A stretch of 51,346 bases of DNA. It comes from an uncultured Pelagibacteraceae bacterium. Its GTDB lineage: Bacteria > Pseudomonadota > Alphaproteobacteria > Pelagibacterales > Pelagibacteraceae. The notes beneath the pieces were generated by a model. It saw only the letters and a program-made list of their open reading frames with translations, had not been told where the DNA came from and made no database searches. The stretch lies in NCBI GenBank assembly GCA_902569285.1, contig CACFTS010000004.1:1-51346 (forward strand), read 5' to 3'. How positions within the stretch are numbered: position 1 is the stretch's first letter; each line of letters opens with the position of its first letter. Of this stretch, positions 1-7,394 are shown one piece after another. The position numbers and the translations under genes are program-made.

Positions 1-326
1 ATAAAAGAGACGCAAGATTATTCATAACTTTTAGACCTGGTGAAAAAATTTCTAATGAAATAAGTGCGACCGCAGGTTACGAATTCAATAAAAATAATAC
101 TGTTTTAGCAACCTCTGGAAATAACAAATTTAAATTTGATATTAAGCAACAAGGCTTTGCTTGGATGACTAGTAATAAAAAAGAAAAAATAATGGTCAGA
201 GTCATGAAAAAAGGATCAAGAATTATGCTCACTGGCTATAATGAAAAAGGATCTCAAACCATAGATCATTATTCACTACTTGGCTTTACTAAAGCATATA
301 ATGCTGCAAAAAAAGCCTGCAGTTAA
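1..326 (+). CDS. IalB-like (invasion associated locus B) protein, C-terminal part
   Basis: An open frame enters from the left edge, reads from base 3 and stops at TAA 324-326, giving about 107 residues of a C-terminal domain. It reads RPGEKISNEISATAGYEFNK, then an AWM segment, MVRVMKKGSRIMLTGYNEKG, then DHYSLLGFTKAYNAAKKAC. The basic MKKG stretch, the YSLLGF segment and the final Cys match my memory of IalB-family periplasmic proteins of alphaproteobacteria. The function of this family outside pathogens is unclear. The start and any signal peptide lie outside the window. argG begins only 3 bases after the stop, so the two genes may be co-transcribed. The family call is fairly good; a cellular role cannot be given. 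Confidence 0.7.
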   Translation, partial: KRDARLFITFRPGEKISNEISATAGYEFNKNNTVLATSGNNKFKFDIKQQGFAWMTSNKKEKIMVRVMKKGSRIMLTGYNEKGSQTIDHYSLLGFTKAYNAAKKACS

Positions 327-329
327 TTA

Positions 330-1514
330 ATGAAATCAAAAAAAAGAATTGTTTTAGCCTACTCAGGTGGACTGGATACATCTATAATTCTTAAATGGCT
401 TCAAGAAAATTATAATGCCGAAGTAATTTGTTATACGGCTGATATTGGCCAAAAAATTAATCGAAAAAAAATTCTATATAATGCTAAAAAATTTGGAGTT
501 AAAAATATAATTATAAAAGATCTAAAAGATATTTTTGTAAAAGATTATATTTTTCCAATGATCCGAGGTCATGCAATTTATGAAGGTGTTTATTTATTGG
601 GAACATCAATTGCAAGACCATTGATTGCAAAAGATCAAATCAGAATTGCAAAAAAATATAAAGCATATGCAGTATCTCACGGAGCAACAGGAAAAGGCAA
701 TGACCAAGTTAGATTTGAACTTGGATATCATTACTTTGGACCAAAAATAAAAATAATTGCACCATGGAGAATATGGAAATTAAAATCTAGAACAGATCTA
801 ATTAATTATGCAAAAAAAAATAAGGTATCAATTCCAAAAGATAAAAAAGGTGCTCCTCCCTTTTCAGTTGATGATAATTTATTTCATACTTCAACAGAAG
901 GTAAAGTTTTAGAAAATCCCAAGAACTTTGCTCCAGAATTCATTTTTCAAAGAACTGTTTCGCCAGAAAAAGCTCCAAATAAAGCAACATTTGTTTCTAT
1001 TAATTTTAGAAATAGTGATCCAGTTGGCGTTAATGGAAAAAAATTACGTCCTTCAAAATTACTTGAAAAACTAAATCAATTAGCTGGAAAAAATGGAATT
1101 GGTAGAGTTGATCTTGTCGAAAATAGATTTTTAGGAATTAAATCGAGAGGAGTATATGAAACTCCAGGAGGAACACTTTTAATTAATGCTCATAGAGCAA
1201 TAGAGTCTGTTACTCTAGATAAAGAAACAATGCATAAAAAAGATTCTATAATGTCAAGATATGCAGAACTAATCTATAATGGCTATTGGTACTCAAAAGA
1301 AAGATTTAAACTTCAAAAAATAATAGATCTTAAAAAAAATAAAGTTAATGGAACTATTAAACTAAAACTTTACAAGGGTAATATAACTATTGAATCAAGA
1401 GTAACTAATAGCAATTCATATTCAATAAAAAAAGTTTCTTTTGAAGAAAATAAATCATTTAACAAATCAAATGTTGAAAGATTTATAAATTTCCACAAAA
1501 AAAAATTAAAATAA
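330..1514 (+). CDS. argG: Argininosuccinate synthase
   Basis: Cytoplasmic enzyme that condenses citrulline and aspartate with ATP to argininosuccinate, the penultimate step of arginine synthesis. The PP-loop ATP site AYSGGLDTS is at residues 10-18, and the motif SHGATGKGNDQVRFE, typical of the family, follows near residue 116. PFSVDDNLFHTSTEG and the ESVTLDKE segment complete the expected pattern. At 394 residues it is close to the usual 400 or so. The ATG lies 3 bases after the upstream stop and puts the PP-loop at the normal distance from the N-terminus. The gene converges on a small membrane protein gene 11 bases downstream. The C-terminal 50 residues are rich in Lys and Asn, in line with the base composition. 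No argH is present in the window. Confidence 0.97.
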   Translation: MKSKKRIVLAYSGGLDTSIILKWLQENYNAEVICYTADIGQKINRKKILYNAKKFGVKNIIIKDLKDIFVKDYIFPMIRGHAIYEGVYLLGTSIARPLIAKDQIRIAKKYKAYAVSHGATGKGNDQVRFELGYHYFGPKIKIIAPWRIWKLKSRTDLINYAKKNKVSIPKDKKGAPPFSVDDNLFHTSTEGKVLENPKNFAPEFIFQRTVSPEKAPNKATFVSINFRNSDPVGVNGKKLRPSKLLEKLNQLAGKNGIGRVDLVENRFLGIKSRGVYETPGGTLLINAHRAIESVTLDKETMHKKDSIMSRYAELIYNGYWYSKERFKLQKIIDLKKNKVNGTIKLKLYKGNITIESRVTNSNSYSIKKVSFEENKSFNKSNVERFINFHKKKLK

Positions 1515-1524
1515 TTTTAAATTA

Positions 1525-1746
1525 TTATTTCACTTTTTTTTTAGCTATTTCTCTTGGATCAGGGATATTGCCAAAAGAAAACTGTATTGTTCTTATTAAT
1601 ACCCATCCCAAAGCCATAGATGACAATATATAATATATAAATGTCATTGACTCACTTTTTGCAAAGTTTTCTAAATCAGCTCCGAAATAAATTATGTTCC
1701 AAAATAAAAAAAAAAATATTTCATATATAATTATAATTTTAAACAT
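1525..1746 (-). CDS. Small two-helix membrane protein of unknown function
   Basis: A 73-residue frame with a hydrophobic N-terminal segment (about residues 3-22, rich in Ile and Phe) and a second one (about 36-56, containing YYILSSMALGWVLI), followed by a short soluble tail ending in several lysines. This suggests a small inner-membrane protein with two transmembrane helices. I do not recognise a family. It lies tail to tail with argG, and its start faces a 198-base gap that holds an inverted repeat and a 35-codon frame on the other strand. Reality rests on the coherent hydrophobic pattern and on its filling an otherwise empty gap in a compact genome. Confidence 0.6.
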   Translation of the reverse strand: MFKIIIIYEIFFFLFWNIIYFGADLENFAKSESMTFIYYILSSMALGWVLIRTIQFSFGNIPDPREIAKKKVK

Positions 1747-1791
1747 TGATAGAGCTCAAATTATATTAGTTTAATATTTTTAAGATTTATT

Positions 1792-1840
1792 TTTTGTCGC
1801 AGTTAACTAAATATAAAGTATTTTATTATGTGCGACAAAA
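1792..1840. repeat. Perfect 10-bp inverted repeat around a micro-ORF start
   Basis: TTTTGTCGCA at 1792-1801 is matched exactly by its reverse complement TGCGACAAAA at 1831-1840, with 29 A/T-rich bases between. The right arm overlaps codons 2-5 of the 35-codon frame starting at 1828. A GTCGCA word stands out against the local composition. It could form an RNA hairpin masking that start, or be a two-site operator with about 39 bases (nearly four helical turns) between arm centres. Which of these applies cannot be decided from the sequence. Confidence 0.55.
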
Positions 1841-1935
1841 CTGTAGCTATAGTTCTTATTGCAGCAGCTATAGTAATTTTAAGATTGAGACATAGTGATA
1901 AACTTGGAATTAAACCAAAAAAAAATCGTAACTAA
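1828..1935 (+). CDS. 35-residue putative single-pass membrane peptide
   Basis: The ATG at 1828 opens a 35-codon frame to TAA 1933-1935. The peptide begins MCDKTVAIVLIAAAIVILRL, a short polar head and a strongly hydrophobic Ala/Ile/Val helix of about 16 residues, then a basic tail with several Lys and Arg. This is the plan of a small membrane peptide with its tail in the cytoplasm. I recognise no family. It lies 9 bases upstream of the GTG of the SDR gene and could be the first gene of that unit. An inverted repeat covers its start. Expression is not proven; the Ala-rich hydrophobic core in an A/T-rich gap is the main argument. Confidence 0.45.
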   Translation: MCDKTVAIVLIAAAIVILRLRHSDKLGIKPKKNRN

Positions 1936-1944
1936 ATTATAAAG

Positions 1945-2652
1945 GTGGATGCTAAATATTTAATTTTTGGAGCAACTGGATCTATTGGATCTAATTTAGC
2001 TAATCAATTACACAATTCTAATGAAGATATTCATCTTGTTGCAAGAAATGAACAAGAAGTGAAATCTTTATCAGAGAAGTTTAAATGCACTTATTCTGTA
2101 GCTGATGTTTTGGAAGATAACTTTATTGAAAAAGTAAAATCTGAAATTTCTGAAGTTAAGGGAATTGCATATTGTGTAGGCTCAATTGATTTAAAACCTC
2201 TAAAAATAGTAAAAGAAGATGATTTTCAAAAATGCATGAAATTAAATCTTTATTCTGCTGTTAAAATTATTAAAGAATATCAAGATAGCCTTAAAAAAAA
2301 TAAAGGTTCAATAGTATTATTTTCTTCTGTCGCTGCTCAAAGAGGCTTTCCTAACCATTCAATTATTGCTTCTGCTAAAGCAGCAGTTAGAGGATTAACT
2401 ATTTCTCTTGCGGCGGAATTTGCTCCAAATATTAGAGTAAATTGTATAGCGCCAAGTTTAACAAATTCAAAAATTTCTCAACCAATATTAAAAAATAATA
2501 TGATGGCTGAAGGTATTAAAAAAGCTCATCCTATGAAAAGAATTGGCGAAGGAAAAGACATTGCAGCAATGGCTAAGTTTTTACTTACAGAAGAAAGCTC
2601 ATGGATAACAGGCCAAGTCATTGGAGTAGATGGTGGAAGGTCTTCTATTTAA
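1945..2652 (+). CDS. SDR-family protein lacking the catalytic tyrosine
   Basis: A 235-residue Rossmann protein of the short-chain dehydrogenase/reductase family. The cofactor loop GATGSIGS is at residues 9-16, the structural Asn is in KLNLYS (N101), the active-site Ser is S128 in LFSSVAAQRG, and the Lys is K145. The Tyr expected 13 after the Ser and 4 before the Lys is replaced by I141 in NHSIIASAK. The C-terminus RVNCIAPSLTNS...ITGQVIGVDGG is typical. The start is GTG at 1945, preceded by an AAAGGT-like region only a few bases away. Without Tyr, ordinary reduction by hydride and proton transfer is doubtful, so it may bind a nucleotide in another role. From memory, a divergent SDR group with a similar HxxIAAAK motif exists. 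Substrate unknown. Confidence 0.85.
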   Translation: MDAKYLIFGATGSIGSNLANQLHNSNEDIHLVARNEQEVKSLSEKFKCTYSVADVLEDNFIEKVKSEISEVKGIAYCVGSIDLKPLKIVKEDDFQKCMKLNLYSAVKIIKEYQDSLKKNKGSIVLFSSVAAQRGFPNHSIIASAKAAVRGLTISLAAEFAPNIRVNCIAPSLTNSKISQPILKNNMMAEGIKKAHPMKRIGEGKDIAAMAKFLLTEESSWITGQVIGVDGGRSSI

Positions 2653-2768
2653 TGAAAAAAAAAAATAAATATAAAACATCTATTTCATATTTATTTGTAA
2701 AAAAATATGTTTACTATTACTACGCTTTTTTCTGGATAATTCTAATTATTTATTTAATTTTAAAATGA
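2652..2768 (+). CDS. 38-residue lysine/tyrosine-rich membrane micro-ORF
   Basis: The ATG at 2652 overlaps the SDR stop (TAATG at 2650-2654), and the stop TGA at 2766-2768 overlaps the ATG of the next gene (ATGA at 2765-2768). The peptide has a Lys-rich head (MKKKNKYK), then KKYVYYYYAFFWIILIIYLILK, here described as a Tyr/Phe/Trp/Ile-rich membrane helix from about residue 17. Exact overlap with both neighbours implies coupled translation of three genes and is strong evidence that it is a real gene. No family recognised. It may anchor or accompany one of its neighbours at the membrane. Confidence 0.55.
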   Translation: MKKKNKYKTSISYLFVKKYVYYYYAFFWIILIIYLILK

Positions 2769-3193
2769 AAAAAAATATAAGTCAAAAACAAGTAAATTTA
2801 ATAGCTTGGATAAAACAAAAATGGAGAACAAAATCTGGAAAAAAATCTTCATCAACAGGGGAAAGATATTTACCAGAAAAAGCAATAAAAACTTTATCAA
2901 AAAGTAATTATAAATTTACTTCTAATTTAAAACGCAAAAGTTTAAAAAAAGGAAAACAATATTCTAAACAACCAAAATTTATAGTTGAACAAGTTAGAAA
3001 ATATAGAAATGAATTCAAATATAAAATATCAAATAAAAAAACAGATAATTATACTCATCCATATTTAAGAAAAAAATTATTTTTACAAATTAAAGCTGCA
3101 AATACACATGGAACTAAAGCTAGGCAATGGTCTGCTAGAAAAGCTCAATATTTGGCAAAAAAATATAAGGCTCTAGGTGGTGGTTACTATTAA
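2765..3193 (+). CDS. Very basic conserved protein with C-terminal WSARKAQ-GGGYY motif
   Basis: A 142-residue, strongly basic protein. The N-terminal part has LIAWIKQKWRTKSGKKSS and GERYLPEKAIKTLS; the middle has KKGKQYSKQPKFI and VRKYRNEFKYKI; the end has THGTKARQWSARKAQYLAKK followed by GGGYY. The ERYLPEKAI, GKQ-KQP and ARKAQ-LAKKYK blocks resemble small DUF proteins I recall from marine phages, algal viruses and some marine bacteria, but I cannot name the family with certainty. No catalytic motif is visible; the charge suggests nucleic-acid or ribosome contact. Its start overlaps the stop of the 38-codon frame, and the gene ends 1 base before the convergent amidotransferase gene. Confidence 0.75.
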   Translation: MKKNISQKQVNLIAWIKQKWRTKSGKKSSSTGERYLPEKAIKTLSKSNYKFTSNLKRKSLKKGKQYSKQPKFIVEQVRKYRNEFKYKISNKKTDNYTHPYLRKKLFLQIKAANTHGTKARQWSARKAQYLAKKYKALGGGYY

Positions 3194-3928
3194 TTATTTA
3201 TAAATTTTAAGAATATCACTTTTAAATTTTGAATATAAAATATTAGAATAATTATTCATATTTTTCATATTAGCTTGTGCTTCATTATCAAATTTCCTAA
3301 GTGCATCTGGACCTAATTGTTTTTCCAAAGCTGACTTATATTCTGGAACACATCCCCATTCATTTACTGTTGTATCCTTAATTTCTATATGAAATTGAAT
3401 TCCATAGGCATGATCTTGATATTTAAAAATTTGATATTTAGTTATTGGAGATGAAGCAAGTAGTGTCACTTCTTTATTTTTATCTAATCCTTTAACTTCA
3501 TAAGAATGCCACTGTAAACTTTTTATTTTATTTGGAAATTGAGAAAATAAATGATCATCTTTTTTTTCTTTAGTAAAATTAATATCCATAATTCCAATTT
3601 CTGGAGGATTTGATTTAACAACCTTTCCTCCAATAACTTCTCCAAGTAATTGACAACCTAAGCAAAAACCTAAATAAGGTTTTTTTAAATCTACAACAAA
3701 TTCTTTAATTTTTTTTTTTTCTTCAATAAGCCAAGGATATTGATCTTCCATGAATGTATCCATTGGTCCACCCATGCAAAACATTCCATCAAATTTGCTT
3801 AAATCATCTGGAATTTTTTCACCTTCATCTAATTCTATTGTTGTTAACTTTGCCCCATCCTTAATCATTAAATCTTTTATAAAGCCAGGATCTTCTATTT
3901 TGATATGTTGTAGAATTAATATATTCAT
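3194..3928 (-). CDS. Class I glutamine amidotransferase-like protein
   Basis: A 244-residue stand-alone GATase1 domain related to the glutaminase part of GMP synthase. FCMGGPMDTF (residues 50-59) gives the oxyanion strand. The nucleophile elbow is GFCLGCQLLG with the Cys at about residue 89. The catalytic His lies in YGIQFHIEI, and the glutamate expected two residues on is also present, so the Cys-His-Glu triad looks complete. Such proteins hydrolyse glutamine or gamma-glutamyl compounds to release ammonia or remove a glutamyl group; the acceptor is unknown because there is no synthetase partner. It is transcribed away from the metallo-beta-lactamase-fold gene, with 43 bases between the starts that must hold both promoters. 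Confidence 0.85.
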   Translation of the reverse strand: MNILILQHIKIEDPGFIKDLMIKDGAKLTTIELDEGEKIPDDLSKFDGMFCMGGPMDTFMEDQYPWLIEEKKKIKEFVVDLKKPYLGFCLGCQLLGEVIGGKVVKSNPPEIGIMDINFTKEKKDDHLFSQFPNKIKSLQWHSYEVKGLDKNKEVTLLASSPITKYQIFKYQDHAYGIQFHIEIKDTTVNEWGCVPEYKSALEKQLGPDALRKFDNEAQANMKNMNNYSNILYSKFKSDILKIYK

Positions 3929-3971
3929 TTTTAATAAAATATACTAGAAAGCACTTAAAAAAAAAATTCAA

Positions 3972-5021
3972 ATGTCAAAGTTAACAATTTTAATTATTTT
4001 TATTTTTACTTATAATTCTCTCATAATTGCTATGGAAAAAAAACCTTACCACCATTTATCTGATGGTACTTTTAGAAATCCTGAAGGATCTCCTCTTAGA
4101 TCTGAAAATATTAAATGGTCATATAAAACATTTAATCAAGAAAAAAAGAAACTCGATATGACAGTTCCAAAGGAACACGTTGTTGCTAAAGACAAAGTTA
4201 AAGCTGATTTAGAAAAATTTAAAAATGACGATTATATTGCTTGGATCGGTCATGCCACTTTTCTAATTAAACTTGAAGAAACAACTATAATTACTGACCC
4301 CGTTTTCTCTAAAAATGCTGGTCCGCTAATCTTTGGACCAAAAAGATTTGTAGAACCAGCTTTAAAGCTAGATGAGATCCCAAAAACTGATATTTTTTTA
4401 TTAACTCATAATCATTACGATCATCAAGATATGTCAACTATTAGAAAATTCCCATTTAAAGATGCCAAAGTAATGCTTCCTTTAAAACTTGGTAAATACT
4501 TTAAAAGATATAAAGATGTCAATGAAATGGATTGGTATGATGAAATTAAAGTTAATGATAATTTAAAAATAACATTACTTCCAGCAGTTCATTGGTCAAA
4601 AAGAGGTTTAACAGATACTAATAAAACTCTTTGGGGAAATTTCTTAATTGAATACAAAAATAAAAAAATTTTATTTGGTTGTGATACAGGTTACGGAAAT
4701 ATCTATAAAGAATTAGGTGAAAAATATGGTCCTATTGATTTAGCCATGATTAATATTGGTGCTTATGATTTTAGACCAATGTTTGAAAAATCAGTTTATC
4801 ACACAACCCCTGAAGAAGCTTTACAAGTTGCACAAGATTTGAAAAGTAAAAAAGTTTTAGGAACTCATTGGGGTACATTTGTTCTATCTCTAGAACCAAT
4901 TATGGAACCACCTGTTCGATTTAAAGATAATGCTGAAAAATATGGATTTAAAAAAGAAGATGCTATTATTTTTAAAATTGGAGAAATAAATTCTCTTAAA
5001 AACTTATTAAATTATAATTAA
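3972..5021 (+). CDS. Exported metallo-beta-lactamase-fold hydrolase (NAPE-PLD / UlaG-like)
   Basis: A 349-residue protein with an N-terminal hydrophobic leader (LTILIIFIFTYNSLIIA, about residues 4-20) likely to be a signal peptide, so it probably acts in the periplasm. The fold is marked by WIGHATFLIKL, ITDPVFS and the metal motif THNHYDHQD, then LPAVHWSKRG, GCDTGYG and a late GTHWGTF histidine. The spacing fits the N-acylphosphatidylethanolamine phospholipase D-like branch, which I recall as common in proteobacteria as a general hydrolase. Substrate unknown: phospholipid or phosphodiester is a guess. Its stop overlaps the stop of a small membrane gene on the other strand. Confidence 0.85.
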   Translation: MSKLTILIIFIFTYNSLIIAMEKKPYHHLSDGTFRNPEGSPLRSENIKWSYKTFNQEKKKLDMTVPKEHVVAKDKVKADLEKFKNDDYIAWIGHATFLIKLEETTIITDPVFSKNAGPLIFGPKRFVEPALKLDEIPKTDIFLLTHNHYDHQDMSTIRKFPFKDAKVMLPLKLGKYFKRYKDVNEMDWYDEIKVNDNLKITLLPAVHWSKRGLTDTNKTLWGNFLIEYKNKKILFGCDTGYGNIYKELGEKYGPIDLAMINIGAYDFRPMFEKSVYHTTPEEALQVAQDLKSKKVLGTHWGTFVLSLEPIMEPPVRFKDNAEKYGFKKEDAIIFKIGEINSLKNLLNYN

Positions 5022-5164
5022 TTATCTAAAATTTTCTTCTTAGCTTTTTCATTTATTTTATTTGAATTTTTAGCGCTAAGTCCTTTCATTATGGCACTAC
5101 CACCTAAGTAAATTATAAATGCCAAAATTGATATTGCTAAACCAAAAAAAATTATTGTTTCCAT
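5018..5164 (-). CDS. 48-residue single-pass membrane protein
   Basis: Start codon at 5162-5164, stop at 5018-5020. The peptide begins METIIFFGLAISILAFIIYL, a clear membrane helix, followed by a Gly-Gly turn and a basic tail with KNSNKINEKAKKKIL. It follows folD by 3 bases on the same strand, so co-transcription is likely. Its stop overlaps that of the converging hydrolase gene (tails share 4 bases). I do not recognise a family. The hydrophobic segment, the tight packing and the absence of any other use of this 146-base space support a real small gene. Confidence 0.6.
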   Translation of the reverse strand: METIIFFGLAISILAFIIYLGGSAIMKGLSAKNSNKINEKAKKKILDN

Positions 5165-5167
5165 AAA

Positions 5168-6013
5168 TTAATTTTGTGATCTTTTAAAACAGTCAATTGT
5201 ATTTTTAAGCAAACAAGCAATTGTCATAGGCCCTACACCGCCAGGAACTGGGGTTAAAGCTTTTGCATTTTTTGAAACCTCATCAAATGCTACATCACCA
5301 ACAATACCTTTGTCTGTTTTATTAATACCAACATCAATTACTATTGCATCTTTTTTAACCCAATCCCCTTTTACTAATTCAGGAATTCCAACAGCTGCAA
5401 CAATAATATCTGCCTCCAAACATTCAGCTTTTAAATCTTTAGTTTTGGAATGTGTGATTGTTACAGTACAATTTTCTTTTAGAAGAAGTTGTGTCATTGG
5501 CTTACCATTTAAATTTGATCTTCCAACTATAACTGCTTTCTTACCACTTAGATTTGGCTCAATTTTTTTTATTAGCAAATAACATCCTAGTGGAGTGCAA
5601 GGAACAGAACTTTCATAACCGGAAGAAAGATTTCCAACATTCATAGGATGAAAACCATCAACATCTTTTGAAGGATTAATTGCTTCAATTACTTTTTGTT
5701 TATCAATATGTTTTGGAAGAGGTAACTGAACTAAAATTCCTGAAACAGTTTCATCTTTGTTTAATTCTTCTATTTTATCTAATACAACTTTTTCTTCTAC
5801 AGAATCTGGGTACTTTATGACATCTGATTTAAGTCCTACTTCATTTGCTGACTTTTCTTTATTTCGAACATAAATTTGACTTGGTGCTAAATCACCAATT
5901 AAAATTACTGTTAATCCTGGGACTTTATTATATTTATTTTTTAAATCTGAAACTTCTTTCTTAAGCTCTTCTCTAAGTTCTGCTGCAGCTTTTTTTCCAT
6001 CAATTAAAATCAT
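5168..6013 (-). CDS. folD: Bifunctional methylene-THF dehydrogenase / methenyl-THF cyclohydrolase
   Basis: Interconverts 5,10-methylene-, 5,10-methenyl- and 10-formyl-tetrahydrofolate with NADP, supplying one-carbon units for purines and formyl-Met. Motifs: the catalytic block SQIYVRNKEKSANEVG near residues 45-60, GILVQLPLPKHID, the NADP site VGRSNLNGKPM, and the C-terminal signature PVPGGVGPMTIACLL. The 281-residue length is typical. The gene is followed by a 48-codon membrane gene and preceded by a YggT gene 6 bases away, in a minus-strand run hemC-hemD-mscS-yggT-folD that is probably one transcription unit. Nothing is missing from the active site. Confidence 0.96.
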   Translation of the reverse strand: MILIDGKKAAAELREELKKEVSDLKNKYNKVPGLTVILIGDLAPSQIYVRNKEKSANEVGLKSDVIKYPDSVEEKVVLDKIEELNKDETVSGILVQLPLPKHIDKQKVIEAINPSKDVDGFHPMNVGNLSSGYESSVPCTPLGCYLLIKKIEPNLSGKKAVIVGRSNLNGKPMTQLLLKENCTVTITHSKTKDLKAECLEADIIVAAVGIPELVKGDWVKKDAIVIDVGINKTDKGIVGDVAFDEVSKNAKALTPVPGGVGPMTIACLLKNTIDCFKRSQN

Positions 6014-6019
6014 AAATTT

Positions 6020-6310
6020 TTAGAATATTATTGGAGCAATGTAGAGCTTCATACACATTTCTATAAACCAAATCAATAGAAGTAAAATAATTGGTGAAAT
6101 ATCTAGAGCACCTAAATTTGGTAAAAAACCTCTAATTTTGTTTAAAATAGGATTAGTTAATCGGTAAGTAAATTCTAAAATAGAGTAAACAAACCTGTTT
6201 TGAGTATTCAAAATATTAAAGGCAATCAGCCAACTTATTATTACATTTGCAATAACTACATATGAGTAAAGTTTTAATATTTGTAAAACTAAATAAAAAA
6301 TTGCAATCAT
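6020..6310 (-). CDS. YggT-family integral membrane protein
   Basis: A 96-residue membrane protein with two hydrophobic segments (about residues 4-30 and 68-92) and the YggT signature between them: IISWLIAFN, then YRLTNPILNKIRGFLP and LGALDISPIILLLLIWFIE. The family is widespread, and I recall it being linked to osmotic tolerance and to cell-division loci, though the molecular role is not settled. Its start overlaps the end of the MscS channel gene by 4 bases, so the two are translated together, which fits a shared link to turgor or membrane stress. A second, more divergent YggT-like gene lies at 17.6 kb. Confidence 0.88.
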   Translation of the reverse strand: MIAIFYLVLQILKLYSYVVIANVIISWLIAFNILNTQNRFVYSILEFTYRLTNPILNKIRGFLPNLGALDISPIILLLLIWFIEMCMKLYIAPIIF

Positions 6311-7392
6311 TTTTTCTCTACATAAATAGATTGGCTTGGGAAAGCAAATGAAGCTTTATTTCTTTCAACTATTTGCTTAATTGAAATAGCAAGTCTTTCT
6401 TTAACTGCTAACCATTCATCCCAATCATCTGTTTTTGTAAAGCAACGAATATACATATCAATAGAACTATCAGCAAATTTATCTACTCTAACTGCATAGC
6501 CAAGGTCAGGCTTGTAGTCCTCATGTTTCTTTATGAAGTCCTCTATCTCATTTCTTATTGTTTTAAGTTGTTCAACAGTCGTGTCGTACTGTAAATTTAT
6601 TGTCCAACTAATAATCCAATTGGTTGTTTGGCTAATATTAATTACCGCATTTTCAGCAAATTGAAAATTTGGAATGATTGCAATCGATTTATCAAATTTA
6701 CGTACAACAGTTGATCTAAAACCTATTTTTTCAACAATCCCTTCTATTATGTCTTCTACAAGTATCCAATCTCCAATTTTAAATCTTTTTTCAACTAAAA
6801 CTAATATTCCGGAAATTAAATTTTTAAATAAATCTTGTGCTCCTAATGCAACGGCCACACCAAACAAACCTAGTCCTGCTATAATTGGTCCTATTTTTAT
6901 TCCCCAAAGTTCAAGAACTGCCGCTAAACCAAGAATAAAAATTAAAATTTTTAAGGATTTGATAATCCAGCCAATTAATTCTCGAGTTAAAACCTTACCT
7001 AAACCACTTAAAATATATGAAATTGGCTCTATTATTTGATGCATTATCCAAAAAATAAAAATAGTAATTAATGTTCTGTTTATTGTATCTACTATAGTTC
7101 TGCTATCTTCAGAGAAAGACATATAATAACTTGCAATAAAAAAACCTATAACAATTGGAAGAAATCTTGCTGGTCCTTCCATAGCTTTAACAAAAGTATC
7201 GTCGAGTTTATTACTAGTTTTTTTTGTTATACTTTCTAATCTTTTTATAATTACTCTACTCATGATTCCTCTAAAAATTAAAAAAATAAGAAAAATTGCA
7301 ATTCCAATTAAAATTTGAAATATATCTACTCCAAGAATTCCCTTATTCCATACAGACAAAAAAAGCTCTTTAAAATTATTAAAAATTTCCAT
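6307..7392 (-). CDS. MscS-family small-conductance mechanosensitive channel
   Basis: A 361-residue inner-membrane channel that should open under membrane tension to release solutes on hypo-osmotic shock. Several N-terminal membrane helices (about residues 22-42, 70-88, 97-118 and 135-160) precede the pore helix and beta-domain signature GLGLFGVAVALGAQDLFKNL (about 177-196), then GDWILVEDIIEGIVEKIG and NFQFAENAVINIS. The C-terminal cytoplasmic cage domain is complete, to SQSIYVEKK. It is longer than E. coli MscS (286) through extra N-terminal helices. It overlaps the YggT gene by 4 bases and follows hemD by 2 bases. Confidence 0.92.
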   Translation of the reverse strand: MEIFNNFKELFLSVWNKGILGVDIFQILIGIAIFLIFLIFRGIMSRVIIKRLESITKKTSNKLDDTFVKAMEGPARFLPIVIGFFIASYYMSFSEDSRTIVDTINRTLITIFIFWIMHQIIEPISYILSGLGKVLTRELIGWIIKSLKILIFILGLAAVLELWGIKIGPIIAGLGLFGVAVALGAQDLFKNLISGILVLVEKRFKIGDWILVEDIIEGIVEKIGFRSTVVRKFDKSIAIIPNFQFAENAVINISQTTNWIISWTINLQYDTTVEQLKTIRNEIEDFIKKHEDYKPDLGYAVRVDKFADSSIDMYIRCFTKTDDWDEWLAVKERLAISIKQIVERNKASFAFPSQSIYVEKK

Positions 7393-7394
7393 AA

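Noticed and set aside
6674-7039. 121-codon plus-strand frame opposite the MscS gene
   Set aside because: It is antisense to the strongly supported channel gene and its protein has no family features.
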